From Acinetobacter sp. WCHA45 (GTDB lineage Bacteria; Pseudomonadota; Gammaproteobacteria; Pseudomonadales; Moraxellaceae), in contig NZ_CP028561.1 of assembly GCF_002165255.2 (NCBI RefSeq), forward strand, positions 868,001 through 932,000: a stretch of DNA of 64,000 nucleotides, read 5' to 3'. The position numbers were made by a program, and so were the translations under genes. Below, one piece after another: positions 10,602 to 19,355 of this stretch. The notes under the pieces were generated by a model. That model was not told the DNA's origin. It searched no databases and was given only the letters and a program-made list of their open reading frames with translations. Within the stretch, counting starts at the first letter, position 1. Every line of letters starts with the position of its first letter.

Positions 10602-11084
10602 TTAGTGGTGGTGACCACCTGCACCGTGAACATGACCGTGATCTAATTCTTCTTGACTAGCATCACGGATTTCTACGATTTCAACTTCGAAAGTTAAGTC
10701 TTGACCAGCAAGAGGGAAGTTTGCATCAACAATAACGTTTTCGCCTTCAACTGCTTTAACAGTTACGATTTGAACGCCATCATCAGTTTGAGCTTGGAAT
10801 TGCATACCCGCTTGGATATTGTCTACACCTTGGAACATTTGAGCTGGAACTTCTTGTACGAGGTCTGGGTTATATTCGCCGTAACCTTCAGCAGCTGGAA
10901 CAGTTACAGTAAATTTTTCGCCTACTGTTTTACCAAGAAGTGCATTTTCTAAACCAGGAATGATGTTGCCCGCGCCGTGCAAATATGCAAGTGGTTCACC
11001 TTGAGATTGATCAAGTGTTTCACCCTCAGCGTTTGTTAAAGTGTAGTGGAATGAAACCACGTGGTTATTTGCAATAGCAGTCAT
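10602..11084 (-). CDS. slyD: FKBP-type peptidyl-prolyl isomerase, SlyD-like
   Basis: A cytoplasmic prolyl cis/trans isomerase with an inserted chaperone flap. Started at ATG 11084 it has 160 residues; a TTG at 11102 is an upstream alternative. The FKBP half-domains are seen at the N terminus (VVSFHYTLTNAEGETLDQS) and after the insert-in-flap domain (about 70-125), which begins PAAEGYGEYNPDLVQEVP. The C terminus is short and histidine-rich (DHGHVHGAGGHHH), a candidate Ni/Zn-binding tail as in SlyD, though shorter than in E. coli. It is a monocistronic gene followed by a strong terminator. Confidence 0.92.
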   Translation of the reverse strand: MTAIANNHVVSFHYTLTNAEGETLDQSQGEPLAYLHGAGNIIPGLENALLGKTVGEKFTVTVPAAEGYGEYNPDLVQEVPAQMFQGVDNIQAGMQFQAQTDDGVQIVTVKAVEGENVIVDANFPLAGQDLTFEVEIVEIRDASQEELDHGHVHGAGGHHH

Positions 11085-11206
11085 GTTGTTTGATCCATTC
11101 AATCAATTTAGGTGTACATCATAAAGTGAAAAATAGATTTTGTTGACTATTTTCCACTTTTTGAAACTATTTCGTTATAAATGGGAACGAAATAGAAAAT
11201 TTCAAC

Positions 11207-12493
11207 TCAATAAAGTTTAATTTTTGGACGTACACGACGTGTCAGAAAATCTTTCATGGTCAGCATTCCTGCTTGGGTATAACCATGAATATTGGCTTGA
11301 TGTAATCGATACAAAGACACATACATTGTTTTGGCAATAAAACCTTGTACGCTTACATCACCGAGTAATTCTCCAACAGCCTGATTACGGCTTAATGAAA
11401 CCAAAGAGCCTTTATCACTGAAATTAAACATAGGTTGAGGTGAACCAGATAAACGAGCGGCCATGGCATCTACCAAGAATGTCGCTTGTTGGCTTGCGAC
11501 CTGTGCACGTGGTCCTAATGGAGGTTGACGTGCATCAAGCTGACAATTTGCACAATCTCCAAAGGCAAATACATTTGGATCTGAATACGTTTGTAATGTC
11601 GCATAGACCATTAAACGATTAATTTTATCACGTTTAAAATCTGTAAATGATTCTAAAACTTTGGGCGCTTTGACACCTGCCGCCCATACGGTAATGTCTG
11701 AATGCAAAACATGACCGTTGCTAAAATAGACATTTGATTTATCGACTTTTTGCACTTGATGTTGCGTCAGAATGTCGATGCCCATTTTTTGTAATTGTTT
11801 CGCGCTATGTGCAGCTGTTTTTTCATTGAGCGCAGGCAAGATACGATCTGAGGCTTCGATCAAAGTAATTTTAACTTGTTTCGGATTAATTCTCTTTAAC
11901 CCATAACGATAAAAATTCTTCGTGGTTTCAATCAGTTCAGCTGCTAATTCTACACCTGTTGCACCCGCACCCACGATACCAATATTCAAGGCACGTTCAG
12001 TTGCTTGGTTTTGCGCTTCAATATAAAGATGGAATAAGTCCTGTTGGAAAATATCGGCTTGTTTACGACTATCTAAGAAATGACAATTTTCACGTACACC
12101 TTCAGTTCCGAAGTCATTTGAAACTGAACCAACAGCTAATATCAATGTATCGTAGCTGACACTCTGAATAACAGGAGTATGTTCTTTAGAAAGTTGAGGA
12201 GGCGAAATCGTAATTTGCTTTTGATCTTTATTTGCGTTGATTAAGGTTCCGAGGGTGAACTCAAAATCATGTTTTTCTGCGTGAGCAAAATAATTGGTTT
12301 GTTCTTCGTGAGGATTTAGCGAGCCAGCGGCAATTTCGTGTAGGAGAGGCTTCCATATATGCGTGAGATTTTGGTCGATTAGGGTAATTTTGGCTTTCTT
12401 TTTCCTGCCAAAACGTTCACCTAATTGTGTCGCAAGCTCTAAACCACCTGCGCCACCACCCACAATCACGATATGATGTAAGGTTTTGCTCAT
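11207..12493 (-). CDS. ndh: Type II NADH:quinone oxidoreductase
   Basis: A single-subunit, non-proton-pumping NADH dehydrogenase of 428 residues that passes electrons to quinone at the inner face of the membrane. The FAD dinucleotide-binding motif GGGAGGLELA is at residues 12-21 and the NADH motif VGAGATGVELAAEL is at about 173-186. The late FAD block YSDPNVFAFGDCA follows, then a C-terminal amphipathic helix region that would anchor it to the membrane. Its start ATG is clear. It lies between slyD and the carboxypeptidase gene on the same strand with about 100-nt gaps, so transcription is probably separate. A close paralogue class (other NAD(P)/FAD-dependent oxidoreductases) cannot be fully excluded. 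Confidence 0.88.
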   Translation of the reverse strand: MSKTLHHIVIVGGGAGGLELATQLGERFGRKKKAKITLIDQNLTHIWKPLLHEIAAGSLNPHEEQTNYFAHAEKHDFEFTLGTLINANKDQKQITISPPQLSKEHTPVIQSVSYDTLILAVGSVSNDFGTEGVRENCHFLDSRKQADIFQQDLFHLYIEAQNQATERALNIGIVGAGATGVELAAELIETTKNFYRYGLKRINPKQVKITLIEASDRILPALNEKTAAHSAKQLQKMGIDILTQHQVQKVDKSNVYFSNGHVLHSDITVWAAGVKAPKVLESFTDFKRDKINRLMVYATLQTYSDPNVFAFGDCANCQLDARQPPLGPRAQVASQQATFLVDAMAARLSGSPQPMFNFSDKGSLVSLSRNQAVGELLGDVSVQGFIAKTMYVSLYRLHQANIHGYTQAGMLTMKDFLTRRVRPKIKLY

Positions 12494-12586
12494 GATTAAC
12501 CTAATTATTTTTGTGAAAGGATGGTTGGATTATGCCATCCTTTTTTCAACATTGTATGGTTAATCTTGATAAAAATAGTAGGTTTT

Positions 12587-13906
12587 TTATCCTTGATTTA
12601 AAGGATAAATTTTGGCAGCTTTGACATCATTTGTTGAAAAAAACGAGAATAAGTTTGCAAACCAAATCATAATTTTTTGAAAAATATTCGCTTCCTCAAT
12701 TTCCACGTTATTTTCAATTTGTAGGCTACGAATTAACTGATTATTTTGATAAACCGTCACTGTGGCCAAATTCATGACTTGCGTCAATGGTGCTGTTAAA
12801 TGCTGTTCATTGAGTTTGATATTGACGTGTGTTTTTGTCGTTTCAAGTGGTTCAATGGTTTTGATTTGCTGGTTTGTATCAAGCAAATGTATACGTTGTG
12901 TGAGTAAATCAAAACTATTTAAATCAATTGGTGTCGCTTGATCGTATAAAGATGTTGTTACGATAGTGGGTTGTTGAGTTTCAACTTTGAAAATTTTTAA
13001 AGTTGATTTGATGACAGGAAGTTCAGCAATTAGCTTTTGTTTTGGAATCACTTCTTCATCGCGTGTGTATGTATACGCTAAATTCATTAATTTATGCGCG
13101 ACTTCAGCCCGTTTTACCGCACTTGGTGTTCCAAGTACCACTACAATCAAACGACGCTTATCGACATGTGGATTTAGAGTAGGGCGCTCAGCGGTTAAAG
13201 CCAAGTTGTAACCTGCCGCCTTGGTATAACCTGTTTTTAAACCATCTGCTGTTGGATCCATTTTTAATGCAAGATTTGTTGCACGGTGGAAACGTTGGTT
13301 ATAGCTAAAACTTGGCATTTTTGAATAATGTAAATATTCAGGTGTCTCTTTTACGATCGCTTTTGCTAATAGACTTAAATCTGCTGAAGTTGAGTAATGA
13401 TCTGTCATGGTGATACCCGCAGGATTACTAAAATGGGTATCTTTCATCCCTAAGGCTTGGGCTTCTTTATTCATTCGCGCAACGAACTGTGGAACACCAC
13501 CTGAAATTTTTTCAGCAAGCGTAACTGCTGCATCATTGGCAGACATGACAATCAGTCCTGCTAAAAGTTGATCAACAGAAATTTGTTCACCAGCTTTTAA
13601 ATACATTTGGGATTCATCCCACATGACAGTGCTCACCACAGGTGTTGCGGTTAATACCTCTTCCTTACGTAATTTACCAGCTTCGATTTCTTTCAAAGCA
13701 ATATAAGCCACCATCATTTTGGTGAGCGATGCAGGCGAACGTTGAACATGACTATTATGTTCAGCAATGATTTGACCTGATTGAGCATCTACGATCGACC
13801 AAGCTTGCGCTTCAACCGTTTCAGGAGCGATATTGAGTAAATTGGCATGTACTAAATTGGCACATAACAGACTAAACAACGTAAAGAGCGAGAGGAGAAA
13901 TTTCAA
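12587..13906 (-). CDS. D-alanyl-D-alanine carboxypeptidase (PBP5/6 family)
   Basis: A low-molecular-mass penicillin-binding protein that trims the terminal D-Ala of peptidoglycan pentapeptides. The TTG at 13906 is chosen because AGGTG lies 5 nt upstream and the product then begins with a clean signal peptide (MKFLLSLFTLFSLLCANLVHA) and has 439 residues. An ATG at 13957 would add 17 residues and lacks a ribosome binding site. The catalytic triplet is SLTK (SxxK), SAND (SxN) and KTGYTKAAG (KTG), all intact. A C-terminal beta domain and an amphipathic tail rich in Phe/Trp (IMIWFANLFSFF) suggest membrane anchoring in the PBP5/6 manner. It is divergent from the M61 gene. Confidence 0.92.
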   Translation of the reverse strand: MKFLLSLFTLFSLLCANLVHANLLNIAPETVEAQAWSIVDAQSGQIIAEHNSHVQRSPASLTKMMVAYIALKEIEAGKLRKEEVLTATPVVSTVMWDESQMYLKAGEQISVDQLLAGLIVMSANDAAVTLAEKISGGVPQFVARMNKEAQALGMKDTHFSNPAGITMTDHYSTSADLSLLAKAIVKETPEYLHYSKMPSFSYNQRFHRATNLALKMDPTADGLKTGYTKAAGYNLALTAERPTLNPHVDKRRLIVVVLGTPSAVKRAEVAHKLMNLAYTYTRDEEVIPKQKLIAELPVIKSTLKIFKVETQQPTIVTTSLYDQATPIDLNSFDLLTQRIHLLDTNQQIKTIEPLETTKTHVNIKLNEQHLTAPLTQVMNLATVTVYQNNQLIRSLQIENNVEIEEANIFQKIMIWFANLFSFFSTNDVKAAKIYPLNQG

Positions 13907-14077
13907 GAGAACACCTAGTGCAGCCGATCCAATGGCATGGAAAGCGAAAAAAAGCATGCTATGACTTTTTTGTTGCAGAATCCAGCAACTTTTGCCAACA
14001 ATTAAGACATCTACGCATGACTTTGTAAAAAAATGCTAAGCTGTGTGAAACTGTTCCTATTTTTATGATCTAAAACT

Positions 14078-15781
14078 ATGTTGCACTATCAAATTGAGTT
14101 TGACGATTATCGCCAACATCTTATTCATGTCACACTTCGTTTCCTTGCTAATCCGAACCAAGAACTTTGGTTACCGACATGGATTCCTGGCAGTTATTTG
14201 ATTCGAGAGTTTTCAAAACATATTGAATCAGTAAAAGCATCTGATGAAGCAGGGCGGTTACTTAGTATTAAGAAAACGGAAAAGAACCGTTGGCAATTAT
14301 TCAATACAGATCATGAATTGATTACGGTTGAATATGATGTCTACGCTTATGATTTGTCGGTACGAGGCGCATATGTTGATCAAACTCGCCTATATGTAAA
14401 CCCTGCTTGTGTTTGTTTAGGTTTAATCGATCAAGAACAATCACCATGTGAAGTTGAAATTTTCTTACCGCATGAATTAAAACATTTTCAAATTGCAACA
14501 GGTTTAACTGCTAAGAGTTTGGTGAAAGGACGCTATACTTTAAAGGCAGATAACTACGATCAGTTGATTGATAGTCCATTTGAGTTGGCAGAGCAAAGCC
14601 GTTTTAGCTTTGAAGCAAATGGTATTCCGCATGAGTTTGTGATTTCAGGTAAACACAATACAAATCTAGAGCGGTTAAAAACTGATATTCAGCAAATCTG
14701 TCAGACTGAAATTAAGATGTTCGGTTCTGCACCGTTTCAAAACTATACCTTTATGACTATGGCAACGGGCAATAGTTATGGTGGTTTAGAGCACTGTAAT
14801 AGCACAAGCTTAATTACACCTCGTGATGATTTGCCTAAAGCAAATGAACCAGAAGAACCATCAAAAGACTATCAGCGCTTTTTGGGTTTGTGTAGCCATG
14901 AGTATTTCCATTCATGGTTAGTTAAATTTATTCGTCCAGAGAATTTCGCAAATTACGATCTACACAAAGAGTCATACACCAGTTTGTTGTGGATCTTTGA
15001 AGGATTTACTTCGTATTACGATGATTTAATTTTGTTGCGTAGTGGCGTCATTTCACAAAAGTCTTATCTTGATTTATTAAAAGCTCAAATTGACCGTTAT
15101 CTACAGAATCCTGGACGTTTTATTCAATCTGTTTCTGAGTCAAGTTTTGATGCATGGATTAAATTCTATCGTCAGGATGAAAACTCAAATAATGCAGGAA
15201 CGAGTTACTACAACAAAGGTAGTCTAGTCGCATTGTGTTTAGATTTGGGTTTACGTTTACGTGGTTCAAATCTTGATGCACTTATGCGTCGTTTGTATGA
15301 AAACACTCAAAATGGCATACAAGTTAATGATCGCACGATTTTTGAGTTATGTAATGAATTGACTGGCGATAATTGGATTGAACAGATTAATCATTTGATC
15401 AATACCACTGATGAATTACCACTAGATCAACTTTTACCTGAGTTTGGTTTGAGCTATACGCTTAAAAATGACAAAGCATTACCATTCGGCTTAAAAGTTA
15501 CTGACAAAGCTGAAGGTGTTGTTATTCAAAATGTTCGTCGAGAAAGTTCTGCAGCAAAAGCAGGCTTATCTGCAAATGATGTGATCATTGCAATCGATGG
15601 CTTAAAAGCTTCCGAAAAACTACTATCTAAGTATGCTAAACAGCCAGGGACATATAATGCATACGCATTTCGTAGAGATGAGTTATTGCAATTTGAACTC
15701 ATAGCAGGGGAAAACACCTTAGCGACTGTTGAACTCAATATTGAAGATCAAAACAAACTGGATGCATGGCTAAAACTTTAG
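14078..15781 (+). CDS. M61 family zinc metallopeptidase with PDZ domain
   Basis: A glycyl-aminopeptidase-like enzyme of 567 residues. The zinc motif HEYFH is at residues 274-278, with the downstream glutamate in LLWIFEGFTSYY. The N-terminal beta-sandwich domain typical of M61 is followed by the peptidase domain. A C-terminal PDZ domain (about 470-560) contains GVVIQNVRRESSAAKAGLSA and the NDVIIAIDG strand. No signal peptide is seen, so it is probably cytoplasmic. It is a single gene with a strong terminator. Confidence 0.91.
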   Translation: MLHYQIEFDDYRQHLIHVTLRFLANPNQELWLPTWIPGSYLIREFSKHIESVKASDEAGRLLSIKKTEKNRWQLFNTDHELITVEYDVYAYDLSVRGAYVDQTRLYVNPACVCLGLIDQEQSPCEVEIFLPHELKHFQIATGLTAKSLVKGRYTLKADNYDQLIDSPFELAEQSRFSFEANGIPHEFVISGKHNTNLERLKTDIQQICQTEIKMFGSAPFQNYTFMTMATGNSYGGLEHCNSTSLITPRDDLPKANEPEEPSKDYQRFLGLCSHEYFHSWLVKFIRPENFANYDLHKESYTSLLWIFEGFTSYYDDLILLRSGVISQKSYLDLLKAQIDRYLQNPGRFIQSVSESSFDAWIKFYRQDENSNNAGTSYYNKGSLVALCLDLGLRLRGSNLDALMRRLYENTQNGIQVNDRTIFELCNELTGDNWIEQINHLINTTDELPLDQLLPEFGLSYTLKNDKALPFGLKVTDKAEGVVIQNVRRESSAAKAGLSANDVIIAIDGLKASEKLLSKYAKQPGTYNAYAFRRDELLQFELIAGENTLATVELNIEDQNKLDAWLKL

Positions 15782-15801
15782 TCTTATCCAAGCTTTCAAA
15801 G

Positions 15802-15850
15802 AAACACCGCTCAAGATGACAGTCTTGAGCGGTGTTTGTTTTTGTTTCTA
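15802..15850 (+). terminator. Terminator after the M61 peptidase gene
   Basis: A 15-bp perfect stem (AAACACCGCTCAAGA and TCTTGAGCGGTGTTT) around a 6-nt loop is followed by TGTTTTTGTTT. It separates the M61 gene from the idh leader. Confidence 0.92.
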
Positions 15851-15923
15851 TTAAATTATTGAAATAAATAATAATTTGTAAATTCATTTCAAATTCTAAA
15901 ATAACGAAGAGTATATGTTTTGT

Positions 15924-16042
15924 AGTATTTCTTAAAGAAATGTCGTTATCACAGGATATGACATTGACTGGCTTAGTGTGAATCCTGATAATCTCATGTT
16001 TTATTTAAGCTAACCGGTTCGCAGGGCTAAATGCCTAAGCTC
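15924..16042 (+). promoter_or_regulatory. Leader RNA element, copy 1 of a tandem pair upstream of idh
   Basis: The first of two homologous units in the idh leader, repeated at a period of exactly 125 nt. It opens with a hairpin ATTTCT-TAA-AGAAAT (15927-15941). Shared with copy 2 are a 23-nt identical block starting at 15937 (GAAATGTCGTTATCACAGG and on), TTGACTG (15964-15970), CTGATA (15985-15990), TCTCA, a 13-nt identical block AACCGGTTCGCAG (16012-16024), a GGC/GCC mini-hairpin (16025-16035) and AAGCTC (16037-16042). TATCA (15947-15951) can pair with TGATA in both copies. Order and spacing are kept while the linkers differ, as expected of a folded RNA. Function is inferred, not shown. Confidence 0.7.
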
Positions 16043-16048
16043 ACAACT

Positions 16049-16167
16049 ACTATTTCGTAGCGAAATGTCGTTATCACAGGATATTGCGTTGACTGAGATG
16101 CGATCAAGACTGATACTCTCAGGCCTAAATCAAGCAAACCGGTTCGCAGAGGCTGGGCCAAAAGCTC
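16049..16167 (+). promoter_or_regulatory. Leader RNA element, copy 2 of a tandem pair upstream of idh
   Basis: The second unit, ending 36 nt before the idh ATG. Its first hairpin is ATTTCG-TAG-CGAAAT (16052-16066). Relative to copy 1 the closing T-A pair is replaced by G-C, a compensatory change that supports a real stem. The 23-nt block (16062-16084), TTGACTG (16089-16095), CTGATA (16110-16115), AACCGGTTCGCAG (16137-16149), a GGC/GCC hairpin (16151-16159) and AAGCTC (16162-16167) recur at the same offsets. The two units together fill most of the 422-nt leader between the M61 terminator and idh. A published candidate RNA motif named after icd genes exists in my memory, but I cannot verify a match. 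Confidence 0.7.
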
Positions 16168-16203
16168 GCTTCTAAAAACTCAATTTAACACAAGGGGCTA
16201 TAT

Positions 16204-18435
16204 ATGGCTGGTGGAAAGTCAAAAATCATTTATACACTGACTGATGAGGCGCCGTTATTGGCGACCTACTCGCTACTGCCGATCATTGAGACCTTTACTA
16301 AGCCAGCTGGCATAGAAATTGTCAAGAGTGACATTTCTGTTGCAGCGCGTGTGCTTGCAGAATTTTCGGACTACTTAAGTGATGAGCAGAAGGTGGCTAA
16401 CAACCTTGCAGAGCTTGGTCGCCTTACTCAAGATCCAGATACGAATATCATCAAACTGCCGAATATCAGTGCGTCTGTTGCTCAATTGACAGCATGTATC
16501 AAAGAGTTACAGTCCAAAGGATATGCAATTCCTGATTATCCAGAAAACCCTACTACGGATGAAGAGAAAGAAATCAAGACTCGTTACGGTAAATGTCTTG
16601 GTTCTGCTGTAAACCCTGTATTGCGTGAAGGTAACTCAGATCGTCGTGCGCCTGCTGCTGTTAAAAACTATGCGAAGAAGCATCCACATTCGATGACTGA
16701 ATGGAAACAGTGGTCTCAAACCCACGTATCACACATGGAAGAAGGTGACTTCTATCATGGTGAAAAATCAATGACGCTTGATCGTGCACGTAACGTGAAG
16801 ATGGAATTGATTACTAAGCGTGGTGAAACGATTGTTCTGAAACCGAAAGTAGCACTTCAAGATGGCGAAGTAATTGATTCAATGTTCATGAGCAAAAAAG
16901 CATTGTGTGACTTCTATGAGAAGCAACTCGATGATTGCCGTGAAGCAGGTATTTTATTCTCGTTACACGTAAAAGCCACAATGATGAAAGTTTCACACCC
17001 GATCGTTTTTGGTCACTGTGTGAAAATTTACTACAAAGAAGCATTTGAGAAACACGGTAAGTTATTTGATCAGTTAGGTATTAACGTCAATAACGGTATG
17101 GCTGGTCTTTATGAAAAGATCGCTACTTTACCAACCTCACTTCGTGAAGAAATCATTGAAGATTTACATGCTTGCCAAGAACATCGCCCTGCATTAGCAA
17201 TGGTTGACTCAGCAAAAGGCATCGACAACTTCCATTCACCAAACGATGTAATTGTAGATGCTTCAATGCCTGCAATGATTCGTGGTGGCGGTAAAATGTG
17301 GGGTGCAGATGGTAAACCTTACGATTGTAAAGCGGTAATGCCAGAATCGACCTTCGCACGTATCTACCAAGAAATGATCAATTTCTGTAAGTGGAATGGT
17401 AATTTTGATCCGAAAACGATGGGTACTGTACCTAACGTTGGTTTGATGGCTCAAAAAGCAGAAGAATACGGTTCACACGATAAAACATTTGAAATTCCTG
17501 AAGCTGGTATTGCGAACATTACAGATTTAGACACGGGTGAAGTACTGATGTCTCAAAATGTAGAAGAAGGCGATATCTGGCGTATGTGTCAGGTGAAAGA
17601 TGCACCGATTCGCGATTGGGTAAAACTTGCAGTAAGTCGTGCGCGTAACTCTGGTATGCCTGCAATTTTCTGGCTTGACCCATATCGTCCACACGAAAAT
17701 GAGTTGATCAAGAAAGTTGAGAAGTACTTAAAAGAGCATGACACTGAAGGTTTAGACATTCAGATCATGTCACAAGTACGTGCAATGCGTTATACGCTTG
17801 AACGTGTAGCTCGTGGTTTAGATACTATTTCTGTAACTGGTAACATTTTACGTGACTATTTAACTGACTTGTTCCCAATCATGGAGTTGGGTACTTCAGC
17901 GAAAATGTTATCTATCGTTCCGTTAATGGCGGGCGGTGGCATGTATGAAACAGGTGCAGGTGGTTCAGCGCCGAAGCATGTTCAGCAGTTAGTTGAAGAA
18001 AACCACTTACGTTGGGATTCGCTTGGTGAGTTCCTTGCGCTTGCAGTATCTTTAGAAGAGCTTGGTCTTAAAGAAGATAATGCACGTGCGAAGTTACTTG
18101 CAGAAACTCTTGATCAAGCAACGGGTAAATTGCTCGATAACGATAAGTCTCCATCTCGTCGTACGGGTGAGCTAGATAACCGCGGTAGCCACTTCTATTT
18201 AGCAATGTATTGGGCTGAAGCGCTTGCTGCTCAAAACGAAGATGCTGAATTGAAAGCGAAGTTTGCTCCTCTTGCAAAAGCCTTGGTTGAAAATGAACAA
18301 AAAATTCTTGCTGAATTAAGTGAAGTACAGGGTAAAGCAGCTGATATTGGTGGTTACTACGCTGTGGATCCAGTAAAAGTAAATGCAGTAATGCGTCCAA
18401 GTTCAACGCTTAATGCTACGCTTGAAATGATTTAA
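16204..18435 (+). CDS. idh: Isocitrate dehydrogenase, NADP-dependent, monomeric type (IDH-II)
   Basis: Oxidatively decarboxylates isocitrate to 2-oxoglutarate with NADP in the TCA cycle. At 743 residues it belongs to the monomeric family (about 740), unrelated in length to the dimeric enzyme. Family blocks include [20 protein letters not shown] at the N terminus, [20 protein letters not shown] and [20 protein letters not shown]. Near the C terminus [20 protein letters not shown] is diagnostic for this family. It has its own long leader with the tandem element described above and a terminator after it. A dimeric isocitrate dehydrogenase gene lies 1.9 kb downstream, so the cell has both isozymes. 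Confidence 0.97.
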   Translation: MAGGKSKIIYTLTDEAPLLATYSLLPIIETFTKPAGIEIVKSDISVAARVLAEFSDYLSDEQKVANNLAELGRLTQDPDTNIIKLPNISASVAQLTACIKELQSKGYAIPDYPENPTTDEEKEIKTRYGKCLGSAVNPVLREGNSDRRAPAAVKNYAKKHPHSMTEWKQWSQTHVSHMEEGDFYHGEKSMTLDRARNVKMELITKRGETIVLKPKVALQDGEVIDSMFMSKKALCDFYEKQLDDCREAGILFSLHVKATMMKVSHPIVFGHCVKIYYKEAFEKHGKLFDQLGINVNNGMAGLYEKIATLPTSLREEIIEDLHACQEHRPALAMVDSAKGIDNFHSPNDVIVDASMPAMIRGGGKMWGADGKPYDCKAVMPESTFARIYQEMINFCKWNGNFDPKTMGTVPNVGLMAQKAEEYGSHDKTFEIPEAGIANITDLDTGEVLMSQNVEEGDIWRMCQVKDAPIRDWVKLAVSRARNSGMPAIFWLDPYRPHENELIKKVEKYLKEHDTEGLDIQIMSQVRAMRYTLERVARGLDTISVTGNILRDYLTDLFPIMELGTSAKMLSIVPLMAGGGMYETGAGGSAPKHVQQLVEENHLRWDSLGEFLALAVSLEELGLKEDNARAKLLAETLDQATGKLLDNDKSPSRRTGELDNRGSHFYLAMYWAEALAAQNEDAELKAKFAPLAKALVENEQKILAELSEVQGKAADIGGYYAVDPVKVNAVMRPSSTLNATLEMI

Positions 18436-18477
18436 GTTTTAATGCAGAACTAACAAACCTGTTGGTAATGTAAAAAT

Positions 18478-18502
18478 ACCGATGCGAAAGCATCGGTTTT
18501 TT
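18478..18502 (+). terminator. Terminator after idh
   Basis: ACCGATGC and GCATCGGT form a perfect stem with a short A-rich loop, followed by a T-run. Confidence 0.88.
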
Positions 18503-18627
18503 TATTTATAATATTAAATGGTTGAATTAAAGTAGACCCAAATACCAAGGAAATTAATTTAATAGGATATGATGTTGTAAAGATGAAAAATTCAAACACT
18601 AATTAAAATTATAGAAGATTGTTTTTG

Positions 18628-19278
18628 ATGAAAATAATGGTTAAAAGTAAGAGCTGGAACGAAATTTTAATAAGTTGTACTTTGCTTGTCATTACTTATG
18701 GTATTTTGGCAATGCAAATTGGTACTTATAATGAAAAATTTAATTACAAATGGACTGAGAAATTTATTCATGAAGATTCTTCATTTAAAATATATAGTTC
18801 TTATAAAGTAAAAAGGAAAAACTTTTTTAAGACTTATTACCTAAAAATATATAAAGGAGATCAACTTTTTTATACAGATGAATGTGCCTTATCTTTAGAG
18901 AACTATTGTAAATCTATACTTGAAAGTGGAGGCCTACCGATTCAAAACTTAAAATATAAGGAAGGTATAGGGAGATCTAATCAAGATGTTATTTATTATG
19001 TTCAGTCTTTTGAGATAATAAATAATGGGGAAAATAAAAAAATTGATTATTCTTTGGTAGACACTAATCCTAAAAAGGGAAATAATATTTTTTTTATAAT
19101 CATTGCTCTTCTATTATGTTTGGCTGCACATATTTGGATTTTAAGGAAATGGTTTTTAACGAGGAAAAAGGATTTTAGTGAAGTGAATCAATTGGAATAT
19201 TGGATAGTTAAAATTGGATTGCCATTAAGTATGGTTGTGGCTTTTATCTTATTTTTTAATGAGTTTCATTCTATTTGA
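18628..19278 (+). CDS. Unknown membrane protein
   Basis: A 216-residue protein I do not recognise. ATG 18628 is preceded by AGAAGA at a workable distance; an in-frame TTG at 18619 is possible. It has one N-terminal membrane helix (about 10-28), an extracytoplasmic domain of about 115 residues rich in Lys/Tyr with two or three cysteines (one pair in DECALSLENYCKS), then two C-terminal helices (about 149-170 and 190-210). The layout recalls small DUF3592-like membrane proteins, without clear motif support. The gene is much richer in A+T than its neighbours and sits alone between idh and rluE, which suggests later acquisition or weak selection. Confidence 0.65.
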   Translation: MKIMVKSKSWNEILISCTLLVITYGILAMQIGTYNEKFNYKWTEKFIHEDSSFKIYSSYKVKRKNFFKTYYLKIYKGDQLFYTDECALSLENYCKSILESGGLPIQNLKYKEGIGRSNQDVIYYVQSFEIINNGENKKIDYSLVDTNPKKGNNIFFIIIALLLCLAAHIWILRKWFLTRKKDFSEVNQLEYWIVKIGLPLSMVVAFILFFNEFHSI

Positions 19279-19313
19279 GATTTAAACATAAGATTTGGAA
19301 AAATAAATATGTT

Positions 19314-19342
19314 ATTAAGGAGCTATTTTATAGCTCCTTAAT
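19314..19342. terminator. Symmetric hairpin between convergent genes
   Basis: ATTAAGGAGCTA pairs with TAGCTCCTTAAT around a 5-nt loop. It lies between the unknown membrane gene and rluE, which converge. It is a probable bidirectional terminator, although its T-run is weak. Confidence 0.65.
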
Positions 19343-19355
19343 ACTTTAAAAGATA

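Noticed and set aside
18068..18406. A 112-codon frame opposite idh
   Set aside because: It is Leu/His/Gln-rich, fully inside idh, and has the composition expected of an antisense shadow.
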